NCBI RefSeq assembly: GCF_964340395.1
Contig: NC_135550.1
Coordinates: forward strand, 13,586,908 to 13,650,907
From: Glandiceps talaboti
Lineage: Eukaryota > Hemichordata > Enteropneusta > Spengelidae
DNA: 64,000 nucleotides
Direction of reading: 5' to 3'
In this document: positions 1-13,580 of the stretch, piece by piece
Layout: each line of letters opens with the position of its first letter
Numbering within the stretch: position 1 is the stretch's first letter
Position numbers and translations under genes: made by a program
The notes under the pieces: model-generated
Databases searched by the model: none
Seen by the model: only the letters and a program-made list of their open reading frames with translations
Told to the model about the DNA's origin: nothing

Positions 1-1780
1 ATGACCTATAATGAGATAATTCTCACCTGTCAAAACCCCATTTCTCATTTGTCAATTTTTACTGACTCTATGTATCATGAGTGTCAAAATTCTCATCTAT
101 ATGTAACTAGGTTGGCAGTTAACTTAAATTGGTTATTGAACCACCCTGACAAAAATTTTTGATCAACATTTTGAATGCAAACACTTTGACTCAATATCAA
201 AATATACATATCAGTAATTTAAAAGTAATAATTGCACAAGTTGCAGTGATCGGTTTCTTTACAGTCTCTAGGGGGCTATTCACAGTAACTACTATGTCTA
301 TTCAAGGATTTCAGATTAATACTGTATCAATTTAACACTCACAAAAAAAATTCTGTGGAGACTTGTACATAATAATACGCTTGCATACACATTAAGCACA
401 AAAATTTTTATTCATATGTGCGTACTATTGATATATCTTGTTGTAATATCACTTTTACAAGAAAAGATACAATTTGTCTGAATACAGATGACAAACGCAC
501 AATTTTTATGTATATTGCATGAAGTAAACCGGGTTTTCATGTACATTGAATGAAAGTAAAGCGATTTTTTTCATATATTTTGCTTGAATGATAAAAAAAA
601 AATAGTGTGAAATGCTGAAATCTAATAGACTGTGACCTGCTAGGCCTCGGGAGTATCTGTACGTCGCCATAGCAATGAAGTAAAGCTTGCTCCAAGTAGC
701 CCATAAAAGTGAGAATCTATTGCTACATTATGTCGCTTTGCTGAAGGCATATCAAGTAAACAAAACCACAAATCATCGTTAATTCAACTTGATTGGATTT
801 TGGCTGAGTGTATTTTAATATTCTTGGAACTAAGCCAGAATCAGACGGCATAGATATTTGTATGATTTCATAGTAGAAATACAGTTCTGTGAGTGACACA
901 CCAGCTAGAAGTAATTTTCTTTCAATCTACACTGTTACGTGATTGTGGGCACCTGAGGCAAATTGTAGAAGCAGTTGGATATGGAAATAGCGATGCTATA
1001 GCCATGCTGCATTCGCTGTGTCCACAGAGATGTTGAAAAGTTAATTAATTGCCATAATTAGATCAGTCACTTGATTGGCAATTGTGAGTGGAAGCGATCT
1101 GTGGTTTGCCGTTCAATATTTAGCTAATAAACGGTTACTGATATCCCGAATGATGGTTTAATTTCATCAAATATTTTCTCAAATTCGGTTCTTTCCTAAG
1201 TAAGAATTTTTCTAATCTGGTCTACTGTGTGCAAATATTGTACCCTTTTTCCTTTTCTTAGACCTTTGTATAACCCCAGAATGCAATTACGAGGTAATCA
1301 ATTTCCTACCTGTTCATAGAGTCTTTGAGTAGTGAAAGTAAGAGTTGACAAGGTAAACGTATCAACACTGCTTGTATTGGCAAATTACATTTAATATGCT
1401 ATGTCCCTATTCATATCCAAACACTTCAGTGAAAGACATTTAGTGATCTCTTTACTGTGTCTCCATGCTAGGAATACAAATAAAAAATATAGCTATAGTT
1501 CTCTGTGTTTGTTTGTGTGTGTGTGTGTGCAAAGTGATAACTTCACTCTTTTCTATTTGGATCCATTACCAAATGTCATGTGCTGAGTAGACAACTTAGA
1601 AATTAACCACTTCCATTTTTATGCTGTTTACACCAGTTTGCCTTGTCAGCAAAATGCTCATTTGGTACAATGTCAGTAATGGAAAAGGCATGTACTGGTT
1701 GTTTGTGTCATACAATTTACACAGTGTTTAAAACAGTTCTTTTATCTTTCTTTTTCTTCTTTTCTTTCTTCTGTGTATAG
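1..1780 (+). other. Intron of kindlin upstream of the first visible exon
   Basis: No exon is recognised here. The kindlin segment that should precede the first visible exon (the end of F0 and start of F1, before the IRHPEEL motif) was looked for and not found, so it lies left of the window. The stretch is AT-rich with a short GT run near 1515-1530. A pyrimidine-rich tract ending in TAG at 1778-1780 forms the acceptor of the next exon. Confidence 0.6.
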
Positions 1781-4700
1781 GCATCAGGCATCCTGAAGAA
1801 CTGTCCTTACTTCGTAGCCGAGCTGACCGAGCATTCAAACGCAACTCAAACAAAACAGGAAGTCTGCGCAAGAAGAAGAAAGAGAAATCAGACCGTGAAT
1901 CTGTAGCTTCAAATAACAGTGTGGAAGGGGGTTCACAAGGTAGTGTTGATGGTATTGCACCACATTCACCACTTCGTTCAAGTTCACCTGCAGTACACCA
2001 CAAGGGACATGGCACCCCAATTCTTGCAGGTAGCCATCAGACCTGGTCCCCAGGCAGCTATAGTCAGTATCCGTTACCACCTAGCAGCCAGGGGTTTATA
2101 TACCATCCATCGACACTAAATGAACAAGCAGTCTTCTACCAAACTACACCAAGAAACAAAGGAACTAGCAGTTATCATGCCGGCACAAACGGAAGCACTG
2201 GTACCCCTGCTAATACTCTTAGTCTGTCAAGTTCCTTTGGCGAATCCTTATCTATGAATACGTCACTAGCGATGAGTCCGTTGGCTCCGTCAGGAGAGGC
2301 CCTGGAAGCCATCTTCAGACCCAAGTCACTCAGAGAGAAAGCTATTATAAATGGCGGGTAAGTTGTGATGACTTGAGAAAACGTATCAATTATGTATGAG
2401 AGATTGAAGATTTCCCAGAGGGAACAACTGCCTTTTGGGAAAGACAGCGATCACTGTTATTAAAAACTAAAATGGTTCGGTACAGCTGCTGTATACGTTG
2501 GTAAAATGTTATACTGTCAATCTATTATCATGAGTCATGACCTAATCGAGTGTACTGGTATGAAAGTTGTCATTTCCACAGCCTAAAGGATTGAGTTCTA
2601 AAAGATAACACATTAAGGGTACACCTCATTGTAAAGTGATTGTTGTTAATTATGATAATAAAATGAAATGGTTATGATGTCCGTCGATATTAACACTCCA
2701 AACTATTATCACTGGATAGTTCATAATTTTCCATGTTAGCAATCGATAGTTAAACTGTTTGTCATGATAGTCAGTTATTTCAACATCAAATTTGATTTTG
2801 AAAAAGACAAATTATAGATTGACGTTATGCCTTGATACTGAATGAATTTTACTATTGTTTCGTATGGAGAACCGGTGTGACAAAACTAAGCAAATCTTAC
2901 CAGGGATGAAAGTACTGGCTTTGTCATTTTTTTTCTGCTCGGAAAGTAAAACAGGTTGTTAGAACCCCCAATGTTTGAATCACATGTCACAGTCTGTGAT
3001 TACTACTAACTTATCAATGGAGCCATCAGGATTAACAGGATAGCTCTGCCTTACAACTGTTTTTCCCACCTGAATTTTAATCTTTACGCGACGGGCATGT
3101 TACACTGCAAGGAGCGGTCTTTATATGCAGGTATATCCAAAGTATATCACATCACAGCTTTAACGTTAGATTCATTCTTACATTTAGTTACGACGGTAGT
3201 TGCTTACATGTACTGTAATACTTGTTTTAATTCTGATTATATTAATTTTAATTTTTTTTATTTTTTTTTGATCAGGTGGCTTGATTCATCACGGTCACTG
3301 ATGGAGCAAGGAATCCGGGAAAACGATGTGATCCTACTAAGGTTCAAATACTTTGCCTTCTACGACTTGGATCCAAGTATTGATCAGATTCGTATCAATC
3401 AAATCTATGAGCAAGCCAAGTGGATGATCTTAGCGGAGGAGATTGAATGCACAGAGGAAGAAATGATGATGTTTGCAGCATTGCAGGTATGGTGTCTTGT
3501 CTGATGACGGATTTGAGCTGCAGTTTCAAACATGACGTGTTTTTGTTTATGTAGTGGTAGATATACCCCAACAACTTATCAGTTCCAAGATAGAGGAACC
3601 CATAGCATAGGACATCACTCCTGAGAGTATTTGTTCTGTTAATTAGCATCACTTTTGAAACTGTATTTGCGTGATTTACAAAGTGACAAAACTGTCCACT
3701 AGTCAACTTTTGTGTTGTGAAATGAAGGAACAGGAAACAATCACAAATACAGCATACTTTGTGCATAGATACATAGTGTACAGTTAATTAACCATCCCAA
3801 TCCCATTTCCATCTAACAGCATCTCATGCACACCCTTCTGTACCCGCTCCTAAATACTACCCATAGTATACAGCGTACCCTCTAATGAAAGACAGACATT
3901 TTTGTTGCCACATGCATCTCATAGCGGAACACCAAATATTGATACATCACAAGAAATTGCTTGTCAGCACGTCTGCTTGACTTTAAAGTCTAATAAAGGG
4001 CCCACTTACTAGTACAATTTACAATGTTGTGGTGTTATGGGGAAGTTGCACCGTGCATCTTTCAATTGATATGGGGATTATTAAGTTAATGAATCCCTGC
4101 AGTATATGTAGTGTCTTGCCAGACATATTTTTACTATGTGGTAAAAAGTTACTTTTGCAGGTCACAGACATCACTATCTTTCATCTGATCTACATTATTT
4201 AACTACTATATATACTCTCTAAATTTGTCATTAGCTAATGATGCAACGTAAACACTATAACAGCTGTGAATACTGTTGGTGAGAAACCACAGACAGTGAT
4301 TAATTTGACTCTTTCGTTTTCAGCTCCAAGTGAATCTTCAATCCCAAGTACCACAAGCAGATGTTAGCATGGATGGATTTGGAACCCTTGGAGGAACAGG
4401 AGGAGGAGTTAGAAGCAGTTTAGGGGGAGGAGGAGGAGGAGATGACATCGATGCTGCATTAACAGATTTACAAGTCACTCTAGAAGGCACATCAATAGCT
4501 GGTGCACAGGTGTGTATTATCAGAATGAATGTTCATGGACTCTATGAGTTCATATTATCAATGAAGAAAATTTCTACTCACAGAGTCAAAAAATTTCTTG
4601 GATTGAATACCAGATTTTCACCTATGTGGAAGTTTGAAAGACTTGCCAATTGTTTCAACAGAGTTAAATATTTAAAGATGACAGTTTCTGAAATAAATGA

Positions 4701-7700
4701 GAAGCCATGTTTGTACAGAAGATGTATACAAAAATTAATAAAAATAAGGGTCTATGGGGCTTGGCATGAAATCATCGTACTGTATATAGGTTTATGGTGG
4801 TTGGCATTTGTGTATTTATACACTTTAACAATAACAGTGTCGCTCTCTTTACGTTGCACCGTGGTTACAGTTATGTGGATCAACGAATCGTACTCATTTC
4901 TGATATCATATCTTTTCAGGGAGACATCACAAATGTACCAGAGCTTGCAGACTATCTTCGATTCATGAAGTAAGTCAATAAAATATAGAAGTATACAGAT
5001 TTATATGAAGTTGTTATGATATATTGTAAATGTATAGTTAGTAAGCTATAGATTAATATTATACTTTGTTTGGATATATACTTTGGTTTGTAGTTTTAAT
5101 TACAAGTATAAATATAATGTAAATTAATACATCACATGTAACAAGTTGTTATTAAGATGTCGGAATTTCAGCTCGTTTGATACTGTTATGTATATTTCTA
5201 TGGAGAACGTGACATATAGTTTTGTGTATATTTCTATGTAGAATTTAACATAGTGTTATGTATGTTTCTATTTAGAATTTTACATTTAAATTAATAATAT
5301 TATGTATGTTTCTTTACAGACCTAAGAAGCTAACATTGAAGGGCTTCAAGAAGTACTGGTTTGTTTTCAAGGACACACATATTTCTTACTATAAACACCA
5401 TGATGATACCAATGGTCCTCCAACACTGAAAGTCAACCTGAAAGGTAAAATATTCTCCTGTGTTGTGTTGACTGACAATTAGATGTCATTCCCCAATAAT
5501 TTTCTTCGTTCAGCCAAGGAAAATATGAGTGACCTAAGGGGGCTTTGTAACTATGAGTCGATAGACGAGTAGTGACAACCCTTAGGTCACATGTATTTTC
5601 CAGCTGAATGAAGAAAAATATTGGAGAATAACATAATTATACCAGTGCTAGTAATATCAAAAGTAATATTAAAGAATCAGGGAAAGTAATTATCATTTTG
5701 AATGCTTTGATTTTGAATGTGGGTAAATGTATTTGTGTTGCTATACACATAATACTGTGCAATAAATCCAGTGAAATTGATTTTTGGGTACGAACCCAAT
5801 AATTTGGATTATTATTGGTTAATTATTGGGTCCGTACCCAAAAATCATCACCCGCAATGCAATCACGATTTCAAAATAGTTATAGTTGAAATCGACCTCT
5901 AATTAAGATGTAGTGTCTAGTTCTTGGTGTTGGAACCACTTTCAGTGAATATAATGTGGGTTTCGTGATCGAAAAATTGATATAGTTACAGCTAGTGTTG
6001 CTTTAAAGTTGTCAAAATATTGGCTACAGAATCAAATTATAGTGTTAATGTGGCGCCTTTGATGAAAATTTTCTTAATTTGAGTTGAAGTTATAAAAGTC
6101 AAAGAACAAGTCATGAACTCTTGCGATACCCCATGGAGTACAATAGGCAGTTTAATGTGTTTTTATTGGAAAGTAGTGAAACACTATAGTTCAACTTTCA
6201 CCATTATGGTAATACGATAGTTCAATATTAAATGTGCTTATGATGTTTGTGTACATGTTGTAATGCTGTTCTGTAGGCTGTGAAGTAACCCCAGATGTCA
6301 ACATTAGCAATGGTAAATATGGTATGAAACTGATGGTGCCACAATCAGATGGTATGCAAGAATTCCTCCTAAGATGCGAGAGTGTAAGTCTTGTAGTTCA
6401 CTCACTTTTTCGTCATGTAAACATTCACAGGACTGTCTGTTTGTGTGGGTGGGTGGGTGGGTGCAATAGTCTAATCTGTGTGGGTGTCAGGTGCTGTGGT
6501 TGTCAGTGGAACATGTGGAAGTTCTCAGTCTTTCTTCAACAACAATTCTTGTTTTAAAAAAAAAACTACTTAAAGTTAAACATAGTTTCAGGAGAGCTGC
6601 ACCTCTGATTGACAAAGAAAGAATGATGGTCATGAAAATAACAAGTGTGTGTTTGCTTGTCTGTTGTTGGTAAACATACAATCTTTGATTACACCCTTGA
6701 GGGCAGTATTGTTATCACATTGATGTGTTACTTTGGATATACAATGATCTCATGCTGAGTTACAGGTCCCAGGGTCCGGTAGAAAATGTGACTTCTAGAG
6801 AGAACAATAGAACCAAGTGGAGCCAAAGAATTGCTCACACAACATAGCTGAAATTGCAGTCGTAGCCAGACTTAGATGCACTGAATATCGTATCACGACA
6901 TAATCTAAATGTGTCTGTTGTTTTTGATATCTTACGTAAATGACTGGGGAATTTTTGATAAAAATAATAATAGGGCACGTGTATGATAGAGAGAACCAAG
7001 AACTTGAAGAAGGCGAATTTTATGATGACAATTAGATGTTATTCCAAAGGAAAATATGAGTGACCTAAGGGGCCCCTGTCCCTCCGAGTCATTAGACTAG
7101 TAGTGACAACCCTCAGGTCACGAGTATTTTCTGGCTGAATGAAGTAAACTATTGGGGAATAATATAATTATATCATCAGCAGTAATATTTAAAAAAAGTA
7201 ATGGCAATTTTTGGTATTTTTACTCATGTTTCAAACACAGCAGAACCAATGACGTAGACATGCATTGTTGTGATGTAGAACGACCAGTATATATATTCCA
7301 TATTATTTTGTTGAACCTGACTTATGCATGGTATGATCATACTTTATGTTTGCATTTACAGGAGTCTCAATATGCTCACTGGATGGCAGCATGTCGACTA
7401 GCATCTAAAGGTAAAACTATGGCTGATAGCTCCTATGATTCGGAAGTCCAAGGCATCATGGCATTCCTGAACATGCAACAAGTGAAAGCAGCAGCTCAGA
7501 GTGTCAGCCCAGAATCAGTCAACATCGAAGTTGAAGACTTTGTTAGTCCTCGTTATATCAAGAAATTTAAAACAAATAAGGTGAATATATGTTTCCATCT
7601 TGAAGACTGAAAACATTGCAAGTTCATGCTTCATCTGAAAATTATCTCTCAAATTTATGTTGAATTGGAAGGTTTAGTAAGTACTGACCGATATGTTACG

Positions 7701-9673
7701 AGGGGTTCGACATTTTCAAGCCAATGAAACTGTGTGTCTTGATCAAATCAATTGAAAAAAAATTTTCTAGAAATATGCAAAAGCTATCGAGAGTTGATGT
7801 ACATTTAGCTACATTGGGATTTTTTGAGTAGTCTGAAGTGGCCATATGGATGAGGATTGGTTATTTAGTTTGGATATTTACTGTATAAAACAATTTTAAT
7901 CAATGTGAAACAACATATGCCAAGTCCTTGTTTGTAACTCAATACATTGCAAAGGAGTAATGAAATGAGTGAAATACTTGTACGTACAATAACAAACTTT
8001 TTACACATTTCTTTTTAGCTTTTTGCAATGTATTGAGTTACAAACACAGACTTTGTCAATCAATGTTGTTTCATATTGATTTCACGCCGGAAGCCACAAT
8101 AAAATTGTTTTTATAAATTAAAAAATCCAAAATAAATACCCAATCTTCATCCATATGGCCGCTTTTAAAGGGATGTGATATTACAGTTTTTATCTTTCAA
8201 TCTCAGTTTGTGTTTCAGAATGTAATACATGTTTTTTTGTGGTATTTGTGTTTTAGATTGCTGGTCGTATCTTAGATGGCCAAGCCAATGTCAGAGACAT
8301 GAATTTATTAGAAGCCAAGATGAGTTACATCAAAGCTTGGCAAGCACTGCCAGAATACGGTGTCACTTATTTCATTGTTAAATTTAGGAATACGAAGAAG
8401 GAGGTGAGTTGATAAATAAGAAAACCTTTTCAGAAACTAACATTGTCATCGCCATATTTTTAGTCATCCGATGAGCTAACCAGATCAATGGATACAGTGT
8501 TACCCACCGAGGTTTAATTTCATAACCTCTGTATGTCCTACATCCCAGCTTTCTTGGAGACATCTCACTGAGGTTCAATTTCATGACCTCTGTATGACCT
8601 TTATCCCACATAGGTACAATTTCATGACCTCTGTATGACCTATATCCCAGCATTCCTGGAGGCCAGCATGTGAAAAAACTATTCAATCTGATTGAAAATT
8701 TGTAATCTCTTCAATATTCTTAGCTTGCTTTGGGAGAAGTATTACATGTAGGAATGGCAATTAGGAACACAATAGTTGGATGACATGTTTTCAACTTGAT
8801 GTAAATTTATTCAAGAATGATCACCTGACACACTTAGGTCATGAAAGTAGACAATTGCAAGGCAAATTTGCTCTCAACAGCAATGCCAATCGTATTACTT
8901 TTAATAGTCCTTAATAGTGCTACAAATATGAATCAAATTTTCTTTTAAAAAAAGCTCATTGAGGTATAAAACTAGTGGAAGATTTTTAATTGTATTTGTA
9001 TCCATTTACAAATCATAAATCTTAGTTGTTAGGGTAGAGCTGATATGTGGAAATTTCCCATCATCTCTATAGTCATAGCATGTCATTTGTTGCTATGAAT
9101 CTTTTACAGATTAGCATAGTGGAGTATGAAATGAATAGGCCAGTAAATTTCATGAAATATGGAGATAATTTCATTGTACATTTAGAATATTTATGATATC
9201 AGATTTATCATAAAAAGAGAATTCATGCTAAAACATTAAGTCAAGGTAATGCTAGTGATTATCGTTCATTGTCAGTTTTACATAATAGTGGCAGTAATCC
9301 GTGATATTGAGTACCTTGATCTTCATTGATTCTGCATTGATACTATTATGGTAATAATTTGTACCTCATTTAACTTAAACAGGATCTGTTGGGAGTATGT
9401 TATAACCGTTTGATCAAGATGGACCCAAGTTCTGGTGATTCTAAGGCCACCTGGCGGTACAGCACAATGACAGCCTGGCACGTCAACTGGGAAGTAAAAG
9501 AAGTCATCGTACAAATGGAAGACGAAAACATCCACTTTGCCTGCCTCAGTGCTGATTGTAAAGTCATCCATGAATACATCGGTGGATATATTTTCCTGTC
9601 CATGAGATCCAAAGACCAGAACCAGGATCTGAATGAAGAACTGTTTCATAAATTGACGGGCGGATGGATGTGA
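1781..9673 (+). CDS. FERMT: Kindlin (fermitin family), nine 3' exons, 5' end outside window
   Basis: Kindlins are FERM-domain adaptors that bind integrin beta tails at focal adhesions and, with talin, activate integrins. Exons: 1781-2357, 3276-3486, 4324-4509, 4920-4969, 5320-5444, 6277-6383, 7362-7580, 8257-8403, 9383-9673. All have GT/AG borders, their lengths keep frame, and they give 636 residues before TGA. In order: [11 protein letters not shown] and a poly-Lys stretch, then a long Ser/Pro/Gly-rich loop (F1 insert); [12 protein letters not shown] and EECTEE-type F2 sequence; a Gly-rich insert at 4378-4440; a PH domain (KPKKLTLKG to [16 protein letters not shown]) split over three exons; and F3 ending KLTGGWM. 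The QW pair that in kindlin-2 (Gln614-Trp615) contacts integrin reads AW here (MTAWHVNW). The match to human kindlin-2 is from memory but covers almost every exon, so identity is secure. The F0 domain and start codon are missing only because the window begins too late. Confidence 0.96.
5484..5638. mobile_element. Foldback element, family B, copy 1 (kindlin intron)
   Basis: A MITE-like palindrome. The left arm (CATTCCCCAATAATTTTC.. CAGCC.. GTGACCTAAGG) is answered by the reverse complement on the right (CCTTAGGTCAC.. GGCTGAATGAAG-like.. TTGGAGAATAAC). It lies in the intron after the exon ending at 5444. Other copies are near 7030, 22374, 37866 and 48345. No coding capacity. Confidence 0.75.
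7030..7295. mobile_element. Foldback element, family B, copy 2 with outer flank (kindlin intron)
   Basis: The core at about 7030-7167 has GTGACCTAAGGGGCC, and its right arm ends GGCTGAATGAAG.. TTGGGGAATAAT. The left arm has lost about 20 bp. The right flank (7168-7295) is, in reverse complement, the same sequence that precedes the core of the copy at 37866 (a TCTACATCAC..GGTTCTGCTGTGTT..ATGAGT segment). The family is therefore longer than its hairpin core. Confidence 0.7.
7835..8169. mobile_element. Foldback element, family A, copy 1 (kindlin intron)
   Basis: The left end reads AAGTGGCCATATGGATGAGG. The right end reads ATCTTCATCCATATGGCCGC, its inverted copy. The two halves are near reverse complements along their whole length and meet at a central GTACAATAAC palindrome. 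It lies in the intron between exons 7362-7580 and 8257-8403. Confidence 0.85.
8507..8662. repeat. Short tandem repeat, three units of about 50 bp
   Basis: Three diverged units share the core ATTTCATGACCTCTGTATGA followed by CCTATATCCCA. They start near 8507, 8566 and 8611, about 100 bp past the donor of the kindlin exon ending at 8403. Confidence 0.7.
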
Positions 9674-9688
9674 ACACTGCCACAAGTA

Positions 9689-9717
9689 AATAAACAATAT
9701 TAGAGACATTGAATAAA
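9689..9717 (+). terminator. Candidate kindlin polyadenylation signals
   Basis: AATAAA occurs at 9689-9694 and 9712-9717, just after the kindlin stop codon. The close spacing suggests one short 3' end. More AATAAA motifs follow at intervals to 12.5 kb, so a long alternative 3' UTR cannot be excluded. Confidence 0.5.
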
Positions 9718-12529
9718 ACAAGAAGTAAAACCGATGACAACGCATAACCTTGCCACCCCTTAGTTATACTGTTGGTATAGTCCAGTGTTTAGTACATGGC
9801 TCGTACCATTCCATTTAAGGGGGTGTGATGGTAGATAGTTAGTTAAAATAAACAACCAACAGCCAAAATAGGGCTCCATTACAGTAGGCATTGGTATACA
9901 ACTAAAGAGAGTTTTATCATTTTGGATGTTGGCAAGATTATGTAGTCTGTAGATGTGACAAGACATTATGATTTGCACGCTCTCTGTATTAACCAGTAAA
10001 TATTTGAATGTAGGGAGAAGATTTATTCCAATTTTGACAAAAAGGGTGGCCTGCAGCAACTTTGAATAGTATATATGGTAAATTTGGACTAACTATTACA
10101 ATTTCTTGAAAAAGCTGTAAAAGGCCACAGAAGTTATTTCATTTTGCGTAACAGTTGTGTCATTTTTTCAAGAGAGGGAAAAGTGAAAAAAAAAAGATAT
10201 TATTTCTGTATTATTGGTGTACTGAAGTGTACTGCAAACATTGGGGTGGGGGTCATGTTGCATTGCCATTATTTTTCTTCTTATCTTGATATTTCCAATG
10301 TTGATGAAATTTGCAGTTTATCACCATAGTATTTAATCACGTCTTCCCATTTCTGTGCCGTTTTTTGTTGTTGTTCAAAGTGAAAAATGAACAACTCTTC
10401 TGGTGCAGTCTGAGCTGAAGTGCAAGTTGTTGTTAGCTATTAAAAAGAAGTGAAAATGGTGAAATAAAGAAAAAACAAAATTATCTTGAAAATGCAGAAA
10501 ATGAATTCCATAGTTTTTATATAGTGCTTTCACTGAAATTGTGAATTGATAGAGCCAGGCTAAATTTTAACCTTACCTAATACTATATATTGTACATATT
10601 TTAGACGCCTTCTGTGTAAGTTGTCAATACAACTGCAAGGGCATTGCTAACATGCATGTTATTTTAGACAGAAAGTCACCAAGCCTATTTTTGTCGCAAT
10701 CTTATGATTATTAAAAGTGTCTAGAAATCCTCCAAAATTTGGAAGAATAGAGCGAAACATCTTTATGCATCAAGTCCTCCCCACTCTGTGATGGGGTGAG
10801 TAGTATAGCGCCCCCATATGGTATGGCAGAGAAATCCGTAACCAGCATGCAGTCTTCAGATACTGGTACCTCTCATGGATTTACGTTTCCAAATAAGGAA
10901 CAAAAAAACAAACACACTAACAGTTCATGTTTATGTTACTAAATATGAAGGTAGACTTTCTATTTATTCGTGATTTTTTTGAGGGAGTCTTTATTTTTGG
11001 GAGTAGTATATGCCATGCATTACTATTTTGATGGGTGATTTCATACAGAGGGCATGATTCAAGGAGTGACTCATCTGGGTTACAGTGTGTACTGGTATTT
11101 GAAATCAGTATGTAATTAAAGTTACCCTAGTAGAGATATTTTGACCTTAAGTATAGTGTATGTATACATCTACCAGCTAAAACAAATAGTGCCTTTGTAT
11201 TTACTTGAATGTTTTAAGTCGGCAGTATTTATCATTTAATACAGGGGGGGGGGGGGGGGAGATTTCTTGATTTCAAGATGTCAGCAGCCTTTTGATTAAT
11301 AACATACAAAGCTACCTTGCTGAGAAAAAAGATGGACAATCAAAATTTAGGTTTTCTGAGATTCTGAGTGTAATGATAGTATGGATGACAGCACTATTTT
11401 CTTTCTCTTTTTGGTTTGTTTGTTTTTAACACAAAGGAGGGCATATTGTTTTATTTTGAAACAGTGAAATGCAAGTTTTCCTTTTTGAAATAGTAAAAAC
11501 TGTTGAATAAACAAGATAGAGAAGATGTGGGACTCTTGGAGATATTCAAAGCGCTACAATATTGTAGAGTTATTACAGAGAACATTAATATAGACATTTG
11601 CAACTCAGTCTCTGTTTATAGTCCACAGTCTCTATTTTATAGTCCAAAGGTATGTTTTAAAAATGGCATCTCTGATGTCTGAATTGCATCATTGGCATTA
11701 TTTAGTGATTGAGAAATAAAATAAAAGTTAGACCCACATCACAGTGGGGTTTTTTTTGTTTTTTTTTGAGGGGGTATTCTTGGACCTGTTTTAATAGAGC
11801 TTTCATTTAATTTATATCGTTGAAGTTTCAATAACGACACCCAACTACCTGCACAGTATGTATGTACAAAGGTTTTGCAGTGAGTTCCATGCAACGTCAG
11901 TACATCACAACAGCAATATTTTCATTACTGATAGTATTATATCTTCTAAGATTACATTTTGACTCTTCTACTGATGTGCAGTATGTATCATTTGTTGCTT
12001 TTTACAGCGTTCAAAAACAAAACAAAGTCATTATGACCGCAGTAATGCATCCATCAGCGAGGTTGCCAGTTTATCAACCAGCAATATTATGGGACGAGTT
12101 TCATCTGGTCTATCTTTATGTCCGACGTCCTATATTTAAATTGGTCATTTCCTTCTGTGTTACGTGTAAAATTCACATCACCCAATCATATACAACTGAA
12201 GCTAGGGGAAGAAAAGGGTCAATAAGGCCTAAAATTAAAAAATATTAAAAAAGAAAAAAAGAAAAAAAGAAAATAAAAGTTGACATTGTTAACTCTATAT
12301 TTTGGCTGCATGAGTATAAAGTACGATATTACTACTCCTAACGATTGTAAAGTCTTCATCATTATTTTAGGCCGTCTGTTTTTTTCCCCCCCCATCGTTC
12401 ATATGGGAGGAAAAAGCTTTGTAGTTTAGAAATGAACAGATTAATCACCTTACTATTATATTAAAAAATGCATTTCTTAAATAAAGCAGTATTTCCAACC
12501 ACAAAGTAGTCAGTGTTTATTTGTGTGTG

Positions 12530-12558
12530 TGCGTGTATACTTACCAGCATGGCCGCCC

Positions 12559-12596
<38 letters not shown>

Positions 12597-12800
12597 ATGT
12601 ATGTATGTATGTATGTATGTATGTATGTATGTATGTATGTATGTATGTATGTATGTATGTATGTATGTGTGTGTGTATGGGTGTGTAGTCACATATGTAT
12701 AGTATACTTACCAGCATGCCTTGTGTGTGTGTGTGTGTGTCTGTAGTCACATATGTAGTTACCTGCATGGCTGCCCGTTTGTGTGTGTATATACATAAAT
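12530..12800. repeat. (TG)n/(TATG)n microsatellite complex
   Basis: A TG run leads into about 22 TATG units (12580-12668) and then more TG. Flanking it, a TATACTTACCAGCATG-type phrase followed by TG runs recurs at about 12535, 12704 and 12755, so a larger unit has also been duplicated. Open frames here on both strands are repeat artefacts. Confidence 0.95.
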
Positions 12801-13580
12801 GTATGTGTGTGGTCTCATGTCTGCAGCTAGCTGGCCTTTCCTATGCAGATTGTTGAGTATATATGCAGAGAAGAAACAGTAACTGGGACTTGCCAAGTGT
12901 GTGAGTTAATGAAGATGAGATTATATGTGGCCCCAGGACTATACTTTAGTATTTAGTGTATATTACTGCCCCGAACATGAGTGATTTTGAATAAGAGGAG
13001 TAGGTGGTAATTATCAGTCTGACAGGAGGAGGGTGGATGGTGATCCGTTTGATGAAGACACATGCCCATATTGGGGGTGCTGTAGTATAGTTGTAGTTAT
13101 AATACATACTGAGTGAATGTCTATATGGCAAGAAAGTAAGGTGTATATTGAATGATGTGGTTGCAACACAGACCATAATGCACAGCCCTTACACAGCAAA
13201 TTCAGGTATATGTTTGCAATCTTTTGAGATTTAATACAATGTCTGGGTCATCACCTTTGCTTTAGTGATACGCCCTCATTAGTTTACTTGAAATGTTCAC
13301 TACTGACGTTGACACAGAGGGCGCACCATGCAGGATGATGACATGACATTTGTTATGCCACATTACTGCTACTTCTTATTCTAATGTCTGAGATAGGACG
13401 ATTACAATCCAGTCACAGTACTCTATCACTCACGATGTGTTCTTTGCAGCATTTGCACACCACATAAACCATACCTTTTTTCCCTCTATATTCTTCTTTG
13501 ATATTGCCACCTCCATTCAACTAAATAAATTGTCACTTTGAAAAGATCACACTGTACTGTTGAACAAATTACCAGGTACT

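Noticed and set aside
3915-3975. Weak similarity to 50655-50700 (GGAACACCAAA..AAGAAATTGCT)
   Set aside because: Only about 45 bp match with gaps. It could be chance or a very old repeat.
4330-4968. 212-codon open frame in the kindlin region
   Set aside because: It starts in the real exon 4324-4509, reads through the intron and re-enters near 4920 by chance. The conserved protein requires splicing.
11862-12248. 128-codon open frame
   Set aside because: Low-complexity, hydrophobic then basic sequence from AT-rich DNA. No family recognised.
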